From assembly GCA_963754385.1 (NCBI GenBank), contig CAVWGE010000004.1:62001-126000 (forward strand): a stretch of DNA of 64,000 nucleotides, read 5' to 3'. The first letter of the stretch is position 1. Every line of letters begins with the position of its first letter. Positions 35,379 through 43,630 of this stretch are shown here, piece by piece. The notes under the pieces were generated by a model. The model did no database searches and had not been told where the DNA came from. It was given only the letters and a program-made list of their open reading frames with translations. A program made the position numbers and the translations under genes. The stretch comes from 9FT-COMBO-48-23 sp963754385 (GTDB taxonomy: Bacteria > Chloroflexota > Dehalococcoidia > GIF9 > UBA5629).

Positions 35379-36152
35379 ATGCTATTAACCGTTGATATTG
35401 GCAATACTAATATTAATATAGGTGTTTTCGATGGTAGCAAGTTGAAGGGCACGTGGAAAGTAGCCACCGGAGTTCATCGCATGCCCGATGAGTATGCCAG
35501 TCTGCTGCTTAATCTTTTTGATCGTCAGGGTATAGATGCTTCACAGATCACCGGTGCAATACTATGTAGTGTTGTTCCTCCATTGGTAGGTGTTTTTGAA
35601 GAAGTCTGCCGTCGCTATCTAAAAGTTTTGCCTTTGGTTGTTGAGTCTGGAGTTAAGACAGGGGTAAGAATTTGTCTTGATAACCCCAGGGAAGTTGGCG
35701 CTGACAGGGTAGTGAATGCGGTGGCGGCTCACCAGATGTACGGCGGTTCGGTAATTGTCATTGACCTTGGCACTGCCACTACTTTTGATGCTGTTTCTGA
35801 AGATGGAGATTATTTGGGCGGAGCCATTGCACCAGGGATTGCTATTGCTACCGAGGCTTTGTTTACTCGGACTGCTGCGTTGCCTCGGGTGGAATTGACT
35901 CATCCTAAGCGTGCTGTGGGCAGGAGCACCGTGGCGGCTATGCAGTCGGGGATAGTTTTCGGTTATGCCGGGTTAATCGAGGGCATAGTGACTCGGATTC
36001 AACAGGAGATGGGAGGTAAGGCGAAGGTGGTGGCTACTGGAGGCTATGCTGAACTTTTAGCTCGGGAAACACCGGTAATCGAGGTGGTAAATCCTGACCT
36101 GACGCTCATAGGCTTGCGCCTGATTTACGAAATGAATAAGGTCAAGGATTAG
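35379..36152 (+). CDS. coaX: type III pantothenate kinase
   Basis: The 257-residue enzyme carries out the first step of coenzyme A synthesis. It has the ASKHA-fold motifs of CoaX: TVDIGNTNINIGVFDG (phosphate 1), REVGADRVVNAVAA, and IDLGTATTFDAVS. The ATG at 35379 is the start that fits the family N-terminus; GTG and TTG codons lie a few codons earlier. coaBC follows after three bases. Confidence 0.96.
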   Translation: MLLTVDIGNTNINIGVFDGSKLKGTWKVATGVHRMPDEYASLLLNLFDRQGIDASQITGAILCSVVPPLVGVFEEVCRRYLKVLPLVVESGVKTGVRICLDNPREVGADRVVNAVAAHQMYGGSVIVIDLGTATTFDAVSEDGDYLGGAIAPGIAIATEALFTRTAALPRVELTHPKRAVGRSTVAAMQSGIVFGYAGLIEGIVTRIQQEMGGKAKVVATGGYAELLARETPVIEVVNPDLTLIGLRLIYEMNKVKD

Positions 36153-36155
36153 TAT

Positions 36156-37352
36156 ATGGAGATGAAGGATAAGACTGTAGTGTTGGGAGTAACCGGCAGC
36201 ATTGCTGCTTATAAGGCTGCTGAATTGGCCAGCCATCTGACTCAGGCGGGGGCTAAAGTCGAGGTTATTATGACCGAAGCAGCCACCGAGTTTATAGCTC
36301 CACTTACTTTCCGTAATATCACAGGCAGGACTGTGGTCACCGAGATGTTTGAGTTAGCTTCCGAATACAGTGTGGAGCACGTAGCTTTGGCAGAGGCTGC
36401 TGATGTGGTGGTTATAGCTCCAGCTACAGCGAATATCATTGCCAAGATAGCCGCTGGCATTGCTGATGATATGCTCTGCTGTACTGTGCTGGCAACAAAG
36501 GCGCCGGTTATCTTAGCTCCAGCAATGCATGCGGCTATGTATGAGAACTCGGTAACTCAGGATAATTTGGCCAAGCTGAAGGTTCGTGGTTTCACCGTAA
36601 TCGGCCCTGCTTATGGTCGGCTCGCCTCAGGTAGGGTGGGCCTGGGACGCCTGGTTGATGTAAACGAGGTTCTAGGCACTATCTGTCAGGTGTTAGGCAG
36701 AAGCGGTGACCTGGCTGGCAAGCGGATTGTAGTCACTGCCGGTGGTACCCAGGAGCCGGTTGACCCGGTTCGGTGCTTGACTAACCGCTCTTCGGGAAAG
36801 ATGGGTTATGCGCTGGCTGAAGCCGCCAGGGACCGTGGTGCTCAGGTAACGCTGGTTAGTGCACCGAGTTTTCTTCCAAAACCGATTGGTATGAATGTGG
36901 TGAGTGTTGGCACGGCTCAGGAGATGTATGAGGCGGTAAAGAAGGCTGTGACTAAAGCTGATGCTTTGATTATGGCAGCAGCAGTGGCTGATTACCGTCC
37001 CAAGAAGGTCTCTAAGGGCAAGATTAAGCGGGAACGAGCTTCTAGCTTGACGCTGGAACTGGAGAGGACACCCGATATCCTTGGAGAGGTGAAAGGGAAG
37101 TTCCTCAAGGTTGGTTTTGCTGCCGAAAGTGAGGATTTAGTAGCCAATGCGAGGAAGAAGCTACGGGAGAAGCGGCTTGACCTTATCATTGCCAATGACA
37201 TTACGGCTAAGGTTAGCGGCATTGGCGCAGATACCAACCAGGTAGTGATAATCGACCGTAAAGGTGAAGTTGAGGAATTACCTCTTTTGCCCAAGAGGGA
37301 AGTGGCGGATAGAATTCTGGATAGGGTAGCCCAGTTTTTGGGCAAGAAATAG
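36156..37352 (+). CDS. coaBC: phosphopantothenoylcysteine decarboxylase/synthase
   Basis: The 398-residue bifunctional enzyme makes and decarboxylates phosphopantothenoylcysteine. The N-terminal flavoprotein CoaC half has LGVTGSIAAYKAAELA, the active-site histidine in VEHVALAEAADV, and LAPAMHAAMYEN (PAMN-like, with His in place of Asn). The C-terminal CoaB half has VTAGGTQEPVDPVRCLTNRS and AAVADYRPKK. It forms a coenzyme A block with coaX. A second in-frame ATG at 36162 is possible. Confidence 0.95.
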   Translation: MEMKDKTVVLGVTGSIAAYKAAELASHLTQAGAKVEVIMTEAATEFIAPLTFRNITGRTVVTEMFELASEYSVEHVALAEAADVVVIAPATANIIAKIAAGIADDMLCCTVLATKAPVILAPAMHAAMYENSVTQDNLAKLKVRGFTVIGPAYGRLASGRVGLGRLVDVNEVLGTICQVLGRSGDLAGKRIVVTAGGTQEPVDPVRCLTNRSSGKMGYALAEAARDRGAQVTLVSAPSFLPKPIGMNVVSVGTAQEMYEAVKKAVTKADALIMAAAVADYRPKKVSKGKIKRERASSLTLELERTPDILGEVKGKFLKVGFAAESEDLVANARKKLREKRLDLIIANDITAKVSGIGADTNQVVIIDRKGEVEELPLLPKREVADRILDRVAQFLGKK

Positions 37353-37385
37353 TTGTAGTTTAGGGTTTTGGAGTTGGTGTGGTGG

Positions 37386-37403
37386 GCGACCCTGAGGGGT
37401 CGC
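37386..37403 (+). terminator. hairpin between coaBC and valS
   Basis: A perfect 7-bp stem (GCGACCC / GGGTCGC) with loop TGAG is followed by ATTGCTTTAT. It may terminate the coenzyme A operon weakly or act in the valS leader. The leader is too short for a T-box. Confidence 0.45.
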
Positions 37404-37430
37404 ATTGCTTTATAGCTGGGGTTGTTTGAT

Positions 37431-40094
37431 ATGTCTGAAATTCCAAAGGCTTACGAGCCGGGTGAAGTTGAACAGAAGTGGTATCGCTTCTGGATGGAGC
37501 ATGGCTATTTTACTCCGAAGGTAGACCACGAAAAAAAGCCCTTCGTCATTATTATGCCGCCGCCTAATGTTACCGGCGAGCTTCATTTAGGGCATGCTCT
37601 GACGGCTACGGTGGAGGACATTATGATAAGGTGGCACCGGATGAAAGGCGAGTCTGCCTTGTGGTTGCCTGGAGTAGACCACGCTGGCATTGCCACCCAG
37701 GTAATAGTAGAACAGAAGCTGGCTGACGAGGGACTTGACCGGCACAAGCTGGGTAGAGAAAAGTTCATTGAGCGCATCTGGGAATGGGTGAAGAAGTCAC
37801 GGCAGTCAATTACTTTTCAGCATCAGCGGTTGGGGGCTTCCTGCGATTGGACTCGAGAGCGCTTTACTCTTGATGAGGGGCCAAGCCGGGCAGTACGGAC
37901 CGCCTTTGTCCGGCTATACAACAAAGGGCTGATTTATCAAGGGGAGCGAATTATAAACTGGTGTCCCCGTTGCCAAACAGCTCTTTCTGATTTGGAGGTC
38001 CAGCATAAAGACATAACCGGAAATCTCTATTATCTTCGCTATCCGATGGCCGAAGGTGATGGCTTTGTCACCGTGGCGACTACACGACCTGAAACTTATC
38101 TCGGTGATACTGCTGTGGCGGTGAATCCCGATGACAAGCGTTTCAAGGCTTTGGTGGGCAAAAAGGTCGTGCTTCCGGTCATCGGCAGGGTGATTTCTAT
38201 TATTGCTGATAGCGCTGTTGACCCTACATTCGGTACCGGTGCAGTCAAGATTACACCAGGCCATGACCCCGTGGACTTCGAAATGTCGGAGCGACAACAT
38301 TTGCCGATAATAAGGATATTGAATCCTGATGCGACCATGAACGAGCAAGCTGGCCCTTATGCTGGACTTGACCGCTTTGTCTGTCGGCAGAAGGTATTGG
38401 CCGACTTTGAAAAGGCCGGGCTGCTGGAGAAGATTGAGCAGCATCATCACTCAGTTGGGCATTGCGGTCGTTGTCAGACGATGGTGGAACCTGAGGTTAG
38501 CAAACAATGGTTTGTAAAAGTAGCGCCGCTGGCTGAGGCAGCGATCAAGGCTGTCACCGATGGTCGAATTGCCATAGTTCCGGAGCGCTTTACCAAGGTC
38601 TATCTCAACTGGATGGAGAATATACGTGACTGGTGCATTAGCCGGCAGTTGTGGTGGGGACATCGAATTCCGGTGTGGTATTGTCAGAAATGCGGTGAAC
38701 TGACAGTAGCTGTTGACGAGCCTTCAACCTGTAGCCATTGTGGCTCCAAAGATATCGTTCAGGACCCTGATGTGCTGGATACGTGGTTTAGCTCGGCACT
38801 TTGGCCGCATTCGGCTTTGGGCTGGCCAGAGGATACTGAGGACTTGAGGTATTTCTATCCCACGTCGGTTATGGAGACCGGCTATGACATATTGTTCTTC
38901 TGGGTTGCTAGGATGATTATGATGGGGCTGGAAGATACTGGAAATATTCCTTTTCACACTGTCTATCTGCACGGACTGATTCGGGACGAGAAAGGCGAAA
39001 AAATGAGCAAGATGCGGGGGAATGTCCTGAATCCCACCGATGCCATAGAGGAATATGGCACTGATGCCCTCCGTTTTGCCGTAACCACCGGCACTTCTCC
39101 GGGAAATGATATCAATCTTGGACCGCATAGATTGGAGGCTGGGCGTAACTTTGCTAACAAGATGTGGAATGCTGCCAGATTTATCTTCCAAAGCCTCGAA
39201 GCCAATCCAATAAAAAGTGGAATATTAGCGAAGTTAATGACAAAACGCCCAGGACCGATAGAGGACCGCTGGATTCTGAGTCGGCTTAATCACCTTGTTT
39301 CAAATGTGGATGAGTTGATGTCCAATTTCCAGTTTGGTGAGACTGAGCGGCAGCTCCATGACTTTTTCTGGGGTGAGTTTTGCGATTGGTACATTGAGAT
39401 AGCCAAAATTCGCCTATCCCGGTCTGATTTTTCACCTTTGCCTGTATTGGCCATCGTTCTGGAGACGACTCTGCGCCTTCTCCATCCTTTTATGCCGTTC
39501 ATCACCGAGGAACTGTGGCAGAGTTTAAAGCAGCATTTGCCTGAAGGTAGCCTTGATTTAGATTCCATCATTATCGCACCATATCCAGTTGCCGATGAGA
39601 AAGCCATTGATATTGAGGCTGAGCAGGTGATGGAATCAGTTATAGAAATTATTCGCTCCATACGTAATGCGCGGGCTGAACATAAGGTGGCTGCAAGCAA
39701 ATGGATTGAGGCCCGTGTCTATGCCCAAGAGCTTCAGGCAGCTATATCTTTGCAGTCTGAGGCTATAGAGACCTTAGCCAAAGCCAGGCCGCTGGATATT
39801 TTGAATCGCAACCAGCGGCGAGCAAAAGATGAGAAAGCTCTGGTTCTGGTGTTGAAGGAAGCCGAGGTGGTTTTACCCTGGGCAGGCATGGTTGACCTGG
39901 CTGTCGAGAGGCAACGTTTGGAAGGCGAAATCAGTATAGTTGAGAGGGAAATCATTCGCCTGGAGCAGAGGCTGAAAGATGCGGCTTTTGTGGCTAAGGC
40001 ACCAGCAGAGGTTGTGGACAAAGAGCGAGGTAAGCTTCAAGCATTCAAAGACAAGCTGGTGAGGTTGAGGCAGGAGCTGGCTCAAATCAGCTAG
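37431..40094 (+). CDS. valS: valyl-tRNA synthetase
   Basis: The 887-residue class Ia synthetase attaches valine to tRNA-Val. It has PPPNVTGELHLGHAL (HIGH motif as HLGH, residues 52-55), a full editing domain, the anticodon-binding region and a C-terminal coiled coil (VERQRLEGEISIVEREIIRL). The KMSKS signature reads KMSKM (near residue 523), an unusual last position. A CxxC-containing zinc-type insertion (CQKCGEL, CSHCGS) lies in the catalytic core. The ATG at 37431 was chosen over a TTG nine bases earlier. Confidence 0.97.
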   Translation: MSEIPKAYEPGEVEQKWYRFWMEHGYFTPKVDHEKKPFVIIMPPPNVTGELHLGHALTATVEDIMIRWHRMKGESALWLPGVDHAGIATQVIVEQKLADEGLDRHKLGREKFIERIWEWVKKSRQSITFQHQRLGASCDWTRERFTLDEGPSRAVRTAFVRLYNKGLIYQGERIINWCPRCQTALSDLEVQHKDITGNLYYLRYPMAEGDGFVTVATTRPETYLGDTAVAVNPDDKRFKALVGKKVVLPVIGRVISIIADSAVDPTFGTGAVKITPGHDPVDFEMSERQHLPIIRILNPDATMNEQAGPYAGLDRFVCRQKVLADFEKAGLLEKIEQHHHSVGHCGRCQTMVEPEVSKQWFVKVAPLAEAAIKAVTDGRIAIVPERFTKVYLNWMENIRDWCISRQLWWGHRIPVWYCQKCGELTVAVDEPSTCSHCGSKDIVQDPDVLDTWFSSALWPHSALGWPEDTEDLRYFYPTSVMETGYDILFFWVARMIMMGLEDTGNIPFHTVYLHGLIRDEKGEKMSKMRGNVLNPTDAIEEYGTDALRFAVTTGTSPGNDINLGPHRLEAGRNFANKMWNAARFIFQSLEANPIKSGILAKLMTKRPGPIEDRWILSRLNHLVSNVDELMSNFQFGETERQLHDFFWGEFCDWYIEIAKIRLSRSDFSPLPVLAIVLETTLRLLHPFMPFITEELWQSLKQHLPEGSLDLDSIIIAPYPVADEKAIDIEAEQVMESVIEIIRSIRNARAEHKVAASKWIEARVYAQELQAAISLQSEAIETLAKARPLDILNRNQRRAKDEKALVLVLKEAEVVLPWAGMVDLAVERQRLEGEISIVEREIIRLEQRLKDAAFVAKAPAEVVDKERGKLQAFKDKLVRLRQELAQIS

Positions 40095-40169
40095 AAGCCG
40101 CACACGCTATAAATTCTAAAACCCAAGACCCAAACAAATTCAAATTACCAAAAATTAAGGGAGTAGACA

Positions 40170-40535
40170 ATGGAGATTAAAGTAGCAAATTTTGAAGAGA
40201 AATTTTCTAAATTCAGCGAACGGTTTTCACCTAAGATTATTGCACAAATGAACGATTATCACTTCAAATTGACCAGGTCCTTTGGCGATTTTGTCTGGCA
40301 CAAGCATCTCGAAACAGACGAAACATTTATTGTGATTGATGGTAATTTTCAGATCGATTTAAGGGATAAATCCTTACATTTGAAGGCAGGAGACATGGTT
40401 GTTATTCCAAAGGGGGTTGAGCATAAACCCTATGCTAAAGAAGAATGCAAGGTATTGCTTATTGAACCGGCCGGTACTCTGAATACCGGCGACGCTGGTG
40501 GAGAATTGACAAAAACCGATTTAGAATGGATTTGA
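40170..40535 (+). CDS. cupin-domain protein
   Basis: The 121-residue single cupin has both metal-binding motifs: FVWHKHLETDETFIVIDG (H-x-H with a following Glu) and MVVIPKGVEHKPYA. Proteins of this size serve as small enzymes or binding proteins; no substrate can be named. AAGGGAG precedes the ATG. It lies just before the MocA-like gene, at the edge of the molybdenum-associated block, and may or may not belong to it. Confidence 0.88.
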   Translation: MEIKVANFEEKFSKFSERFSPKIIAQMNDYHFKLTRSFGDFVWHKHLETDETFIVIDGNFQIDLRDKSLHLKAGDMVVIPKGVEHKPYAKEECKVLLIEPAGTLNTGDAGGELTKTDLEWI

Positions 40536-40565
40536 AGCGTTGGGATTTGGGGATGGGTATTTAAA

Positions 40566-41144
40566 ATGGTATCAGCAATACTCCTGGCCGCCGGTCAGTC
40601 AAAGCGCATGGGTAAGCTGAAGCAACTAATGCCTTTTGGACAGAGTACCATTGTGGAACAAGCCGTTGACAATCTCCTGGGTTCGACAGTAGACGAGGTC
40701 ATTGTGGTGGTGGGATATAAGGCTGAAGATGTTATAAATGCCATAGCTGCCAAGCCGGTTAAGGTGGCCATAAATCCAGATTACGAGCATGGGATGAGTA
40801 CATCTATAATGGCCGGACTGAACCTGGTTCACAGCGGAGTCCAAGGAGTTATGCTCGCCCTGGGCGACCAGCCGCTCGTAGATAGCCAAACTATCAATAG
40901 ATTGATAGAGGAATTCTATAACCATGATAAAGGGATTGCCGTCCCAACCTACCAGGGCAGGAGAGGACACCCGATTATCTTTGCTATCAGGTATAAAAAG
41001 CAACTGCTAAAACTGAGTGGTGATGTGGGGGGAAGGCAAATAATCAAAGAACATCCCGACGATGTCCTCGAGATAGCGGTTAATTCTGAAAACGTTATTG
41101 CTGATTTTGATACCACAGGTGATTATCAGGCCTACGTTGGCTAA
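40566..41144 (+). CDS. MocA/YgfJ-like molybdenum cofactor cytidylyltransferase
   Basis: The 192-residue nucleotidyltransferase begins ILLAAGQSKRMGKLKQLMPF, the nucleotide-binding loop of MobA/MocA proteins. It also has NPDYEHGMSTSIMAGL, LALGDQPLVD and GRRGHPIIF. MocA adds CMP to molybdopterin to make the dinucleotide cofactor of xanthine-dehydrogenase-type hydroxylases. The YgfJ branch accompanies YqeB and YqeC in selenium-dependent hydroxylase systems, and both occur 5-6 kb downstream here. Confidence 0.88.
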   Translation: MVSAILLAAGQSKRMGKLKQLMPFGQSTIVEQAVDNLLGSTVDEVIVVVGYKAEDVINAIAAKPVKVAINPDYEHGMSTSIMAGLNLVHSGVQGVMLALGDQPLVDSQTINRLIEEFYNHDKGIAVPTYQGRRGHPIIFAIRYKKQLLKLSGDVGGRQIIKEHPDDVLEIAVNSENVIADFDTTGDYQAYVG

Positions 41145-41221
41145 TTTTATTATCCAGCGACATCGCCTGACTGTTACTCCAAATTTTTACTTACACAGTC
41201 TGTCACAAAATTTATCGCCAC

Positions 41222-41249
41222 TTGACAAAAGTGCAATATCGTCTATAAT
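41222..41249 (+). promoter_or_regulatory. sigma-70-type promoter of the ModE-like gene
   Basis: TTGACA (41222..41227) is separated by 16 bp from a perfect TATAAT (41244..41249), 35 bp before the ATG. The spacer contains CAATATCGTC, loosely like one half of the operator found downstream of this gene. Confidence 0.7.
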
Positions 41250-41284
41250 ATAGCCTCGGCCGCTTTTTCTGGGATAAAGCACAC

Positions 41285-41668
41285 ATGACTGAGACCAAGA
41301 CATCAAGCTTTATAGCCAAAAAGCCTTCGCGCTTTTCCCGCCGCCCGCAGCCAGGCTATGGAGTGAGAGGCAGAATATGGATGGAGAAGGACGGCGAGTT
41401 GTATATGGGATGGGGCAGAGCAATGCTGCTGGAGCGCATTGAGGAGCTTGGCTCGATAGCAGCGGCAGCTCGCTCAATGAGATTAGGTTACCGTAATGCC
41501 TGGCTCTGGATAGAGTCAATGAACCGTCTGGCGCCGTCCCCTCTGATTGAAATAACCACCGGTGGGGCTGGTGGACGTCATGCCAGATTAACCGAGGAAG
41601 GGCGTAAGGCCATCAGTGAGTATAAGGGGTTACGTGCCAGGTTTCAAGAGTTCCTCAGAGAGAAGTGA
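41285..41668 (+). CDS. ModE-like winged-helix regulator (DNA-binding domain only)
   Basis: The 127-residue protein matches the N-terminal domain of ModE. It has GRAMLLERIEELGSIAAAARSM, then GYRNAWLWIESMNRLA and GGAGGRHARLTEEGRKAI. ModE represses molybdate transport genes when molybdate is bound, but its TOBE/Mop ligand domains are absent here. Metal sensing must be done otherwise or not at all. A perfect inverted repeat overlaps the next promoter, which makes the downstream ABC/DUF364/YqeB operon the likely target. Confidence 0.88.
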   Translation: MTETKTSSFIAKKPSRFSRRPQPGYGVRGRIWMEKDGELYMGWGRAMLLERIEELGSIAAAARSMRLGYRNAWLWIESMNRLAPSPLIEITTGGAGGRHARLTEEGRKAISEYKGLRARFQEFLREK

Positions 41669-41682
41669 AGATAATTATTTTT

Positions 41683-41711
41683 TTGACAATAGATATATCA
41701 TTGTCGATATA
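41683..41711 (+). promoter_or_regulatory. promoter with overlapping ModE-like operator
   Basis: TTGACA (41683..41688) stands 17 bp from GATATA (41706..41711). The inverted repeat TATATC (41694..41699), six-base spacer, GATATA (41706..41711) covers the spacer and -10. The layout resembles the known ModE operators, two TATA-rich half sites with a short spacer. A bound repressor would block the polymerase. It lies 15 bp after the ModE-like gene and 150 bp before the binding-protein gene. Confidence 0.6.
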
Positions 41712-41860
41712 ACAATTATCGCCTTCTATTCGCACCGAGGATATCTCTAGATTAACGATGAGGCTAATCGATTGAAAGGAGGAAAGAGTAGAAATAATAC
41801 CAAAATAGAAACGAATTAAGCCAACCGAAGCTATTTAAAAAAGAAAGAGGAATAAAATCA

Positions 41861-42874
41861 ATGAAGAAGTTGTTGTTTTTGCTTTTGGTGGGAATACTGG
41901 GTGTCATCCCTTTCTGTGGATGCATTCCAAAACAACAAGGGGAGGCACCTATCGGCATGGCGGTCGAGTTCAATGACCATGCTGCAAGTGCTTATATTGC
42001 CAAAGATAAGGGCTGGTTTGAGGAAGAAGGGCTGAAGCTAACTACCTACGAAAGCTATGTAACCGGAATGGCTCTTGCCGCTGCTTTGGCTCGAGGTGAT
42101 ATTCAGGTTGCCGATATCTGCCTGGTGCCAGCCATAAATGCTTATGCCAATGCCGGTGTGCCGATAAAGGTCGTGGCCGGTACGCATAAGTATGGTTATG
42201 GCTTGGTGGTTAATCCTGAAAAGATAAAGACTGTCAATGACTTGGAAAAGCCTGGTATTCGCATTGGATGCGTCCAAGTGGGCGGAGCAGCGGATGTAGT
42301 CCTACATAAGACGATAGATAAGTATGGTCTTGATGAAGAGAAAGTATTAAATAACGTTCAGCGGATGAATCCACCGAAGGAAGTTATGGCTATCGAGACG
42401 GGACAGCTAGATGCGGTTTTCCTTCCCGAGCACTGGGCTACTATGGCTGAAGAGTTTGGCTTTAACATGCTGCTGATGAGTCAGGATGTCTGGCCTGAGA
42501 TGCAGGGTAGTGTCCTGGTAGTTAAAGATGACCTGATAAACAGCCATCCTGATGTAGTAAGAAAGCTAGTAGAGGTAACCCAGAGGGCAACGGAGTGGGG
42601 TAACCAGCACCCTCAGGAGGCAGCCGAGATTATGACCAGGCAATTGCAAGCCGCTGGAGGTGAGGTCTTCCCGGCTGAAACAGTGGATGTGGTTGGCAAA
42701 TTGGAAATCACCCCTGAAATGTTGCTAAAATCTATGAGCCGGCTGGAATATACCACTAGTATTGACCCCAAAATGGTTCAGGCGACCATAGACTACGTCA
42801 CCGGGCTGGGCTATATAAAAAGCAGCTTTAACGCTGATGACATTCTGGATTTGAGATTCCTTGAAGGTAAATAG
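41861..42874 (+). CDS. nitrate/sulfonate-type (NMT1/SsuA-like) substrate-binding lipoprotein
   Basis: The 337-residue protein has a signal peptide with a lipobox-like CGC (mature Cys near residue 21). It then has IGMAVEFNDHAASAYIAKDKGWFEEEGL, the standard opening of SsuA/TauA/NMT1-type binding proteins. IRIGCVQVGGAADVVL and QLDAVFLPEHWA follow. AGAGGAAT precedes the ATG. The usual cargoes are sulfonates, nitrate, bicarbonate or pyrimidines. Here the ModE-like operator, the ModC-like ATPase and the downstream hydroxylase-maturation genes point to molybdate, tungstate or a related metal species, which is an inference. Confidence 0.9.
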   Translation: MKKLLFLLLVGILGVIPFCGCIPKQQGEAPIGMAVEFNDHAASAYIAKDKGWFEEEGLKLTTYESYVTGMALAAALARGDIQVADICLVPAINAYANAGVPIKVVAGTHKYGYGLVVNPEKIKTVNDLEKPGIRIGCVQVGGAADVVLHKTIDKYGLDEEKVLNNVQRMNPPKEVMAIETGQLDAVFLPEHWATMAEEFGFNMLLMSQDVWPEMQGSVLVVKDDLINSHPDVVRKLVEVTQRATEWGNQHPQEAAEIMTRQLQAAGGEVFPAETVDVVGKLEITPEMLLKSMSRLEYTTSIDPKMVQATIDYVTGLGYIKSSFNADDILDLRFLEGK

Positions 42875-43629
42875 TGCTTAAGAAATTTATACCCGGGTGG
42901 GGAGTACTGCCTATAGTAGTATTTTTGGCTATATGGGAAATAGTCGCTCGCCTAAATCTAGTCCCAGGGCAGTTCTTCTTTCCCCCTTTCTCCACTGTGG
43001 TAATGGAGTTTTACCACCTGACAGCTAACGGAGTGCTGGGGGATAATTTCCTCGCCAGCCTGGTAAGGGTTCTGATTGGCTTCAGCGCCGGCTCCGTGGC
43101 TGGTGTGGCCGTGGGCATGGTGATGGGGTGGAGAGAGGGCATCAATAAGACATTGCACCCCATAATTAGCCTTTTCTACCCCATCCCTGCTATCGGCTGG
43201 CTGCCGCTGCTTATGCTGTGGATAGGCATAAATGAGATGTTGCCGATTACCATAATATTCATCTGTTCCTTTTTCCCTGTCCTCTATAATACAATAACCG
43301 GCATCAGAAACGTGGATAAAGATTATATCCACGCAGCAAGAACATTGGGGGCATCTGATGCCAGAATTTTAGCTACGGTGGTTATGCCTCTAGCGCTACC
43401 TAATATTTTTACAGGGTTGAGGTTGGAAGCCGGAATGGCGTGGCGGGTGATAGTGGCCGCTGAGATGGTGGCTATACCCACTGGGATTGGCGCTTTGCTC
43501 ATGAGGGCTGAAAGCTTAATCAGAATAGACATCATCATCGTGTGTTTGATAGTATTGGCGGTGATGTGTCTTGCTTTTGAGAGATTCTTTGGATATCTGG
43601 AAGACAAGATGACTGCGAAGTGGAGATGA
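42874..43629 (+). CDS. ABC transporter permease, SsuC/TauC-like
   Basis: The 251-residue permease has six predicted helices, a RTLGASDARILATVVMPLALPN coupling loop and GMAWRVIVAAEMVAIPTGIG, both diagnostic for the SsuC/TauC/NrtB branch. Its GTG start shares one base with the stop of the binding-protein gene, so the two are translationally coupled. Confidence 0.92.
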   Translation: MLKKFIPGWGVLPIVVFLAIWEIVARLNLVPGQFFFPPFSTVVMEFYHLTANGVLGDNFLASLVRVLIGFSAGSVAGVAVGMVMGWREGINKTLHPIISLFYPIPAIGWLPLLMLWIGINEMLPITIIFICSFFPVLYNTITGIRNVDKDYIHAARTLGASDARILATVVMPLALPNIFTGLRLEAGMAWRVIVAAEMVAIPTGIGALLMRAESLIRIDIIIVCLIVLAVMCLAFERFFGYLEDKMTAKWR

Positions 43630-43630
43630 T

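Noticed and set aside
37353..37430. T-box leader before valS
   Set aside because: Only about 78 bp separate coaBC from valS, and no T-box consensus or specifier stem is seen; there is just one small hairpin.
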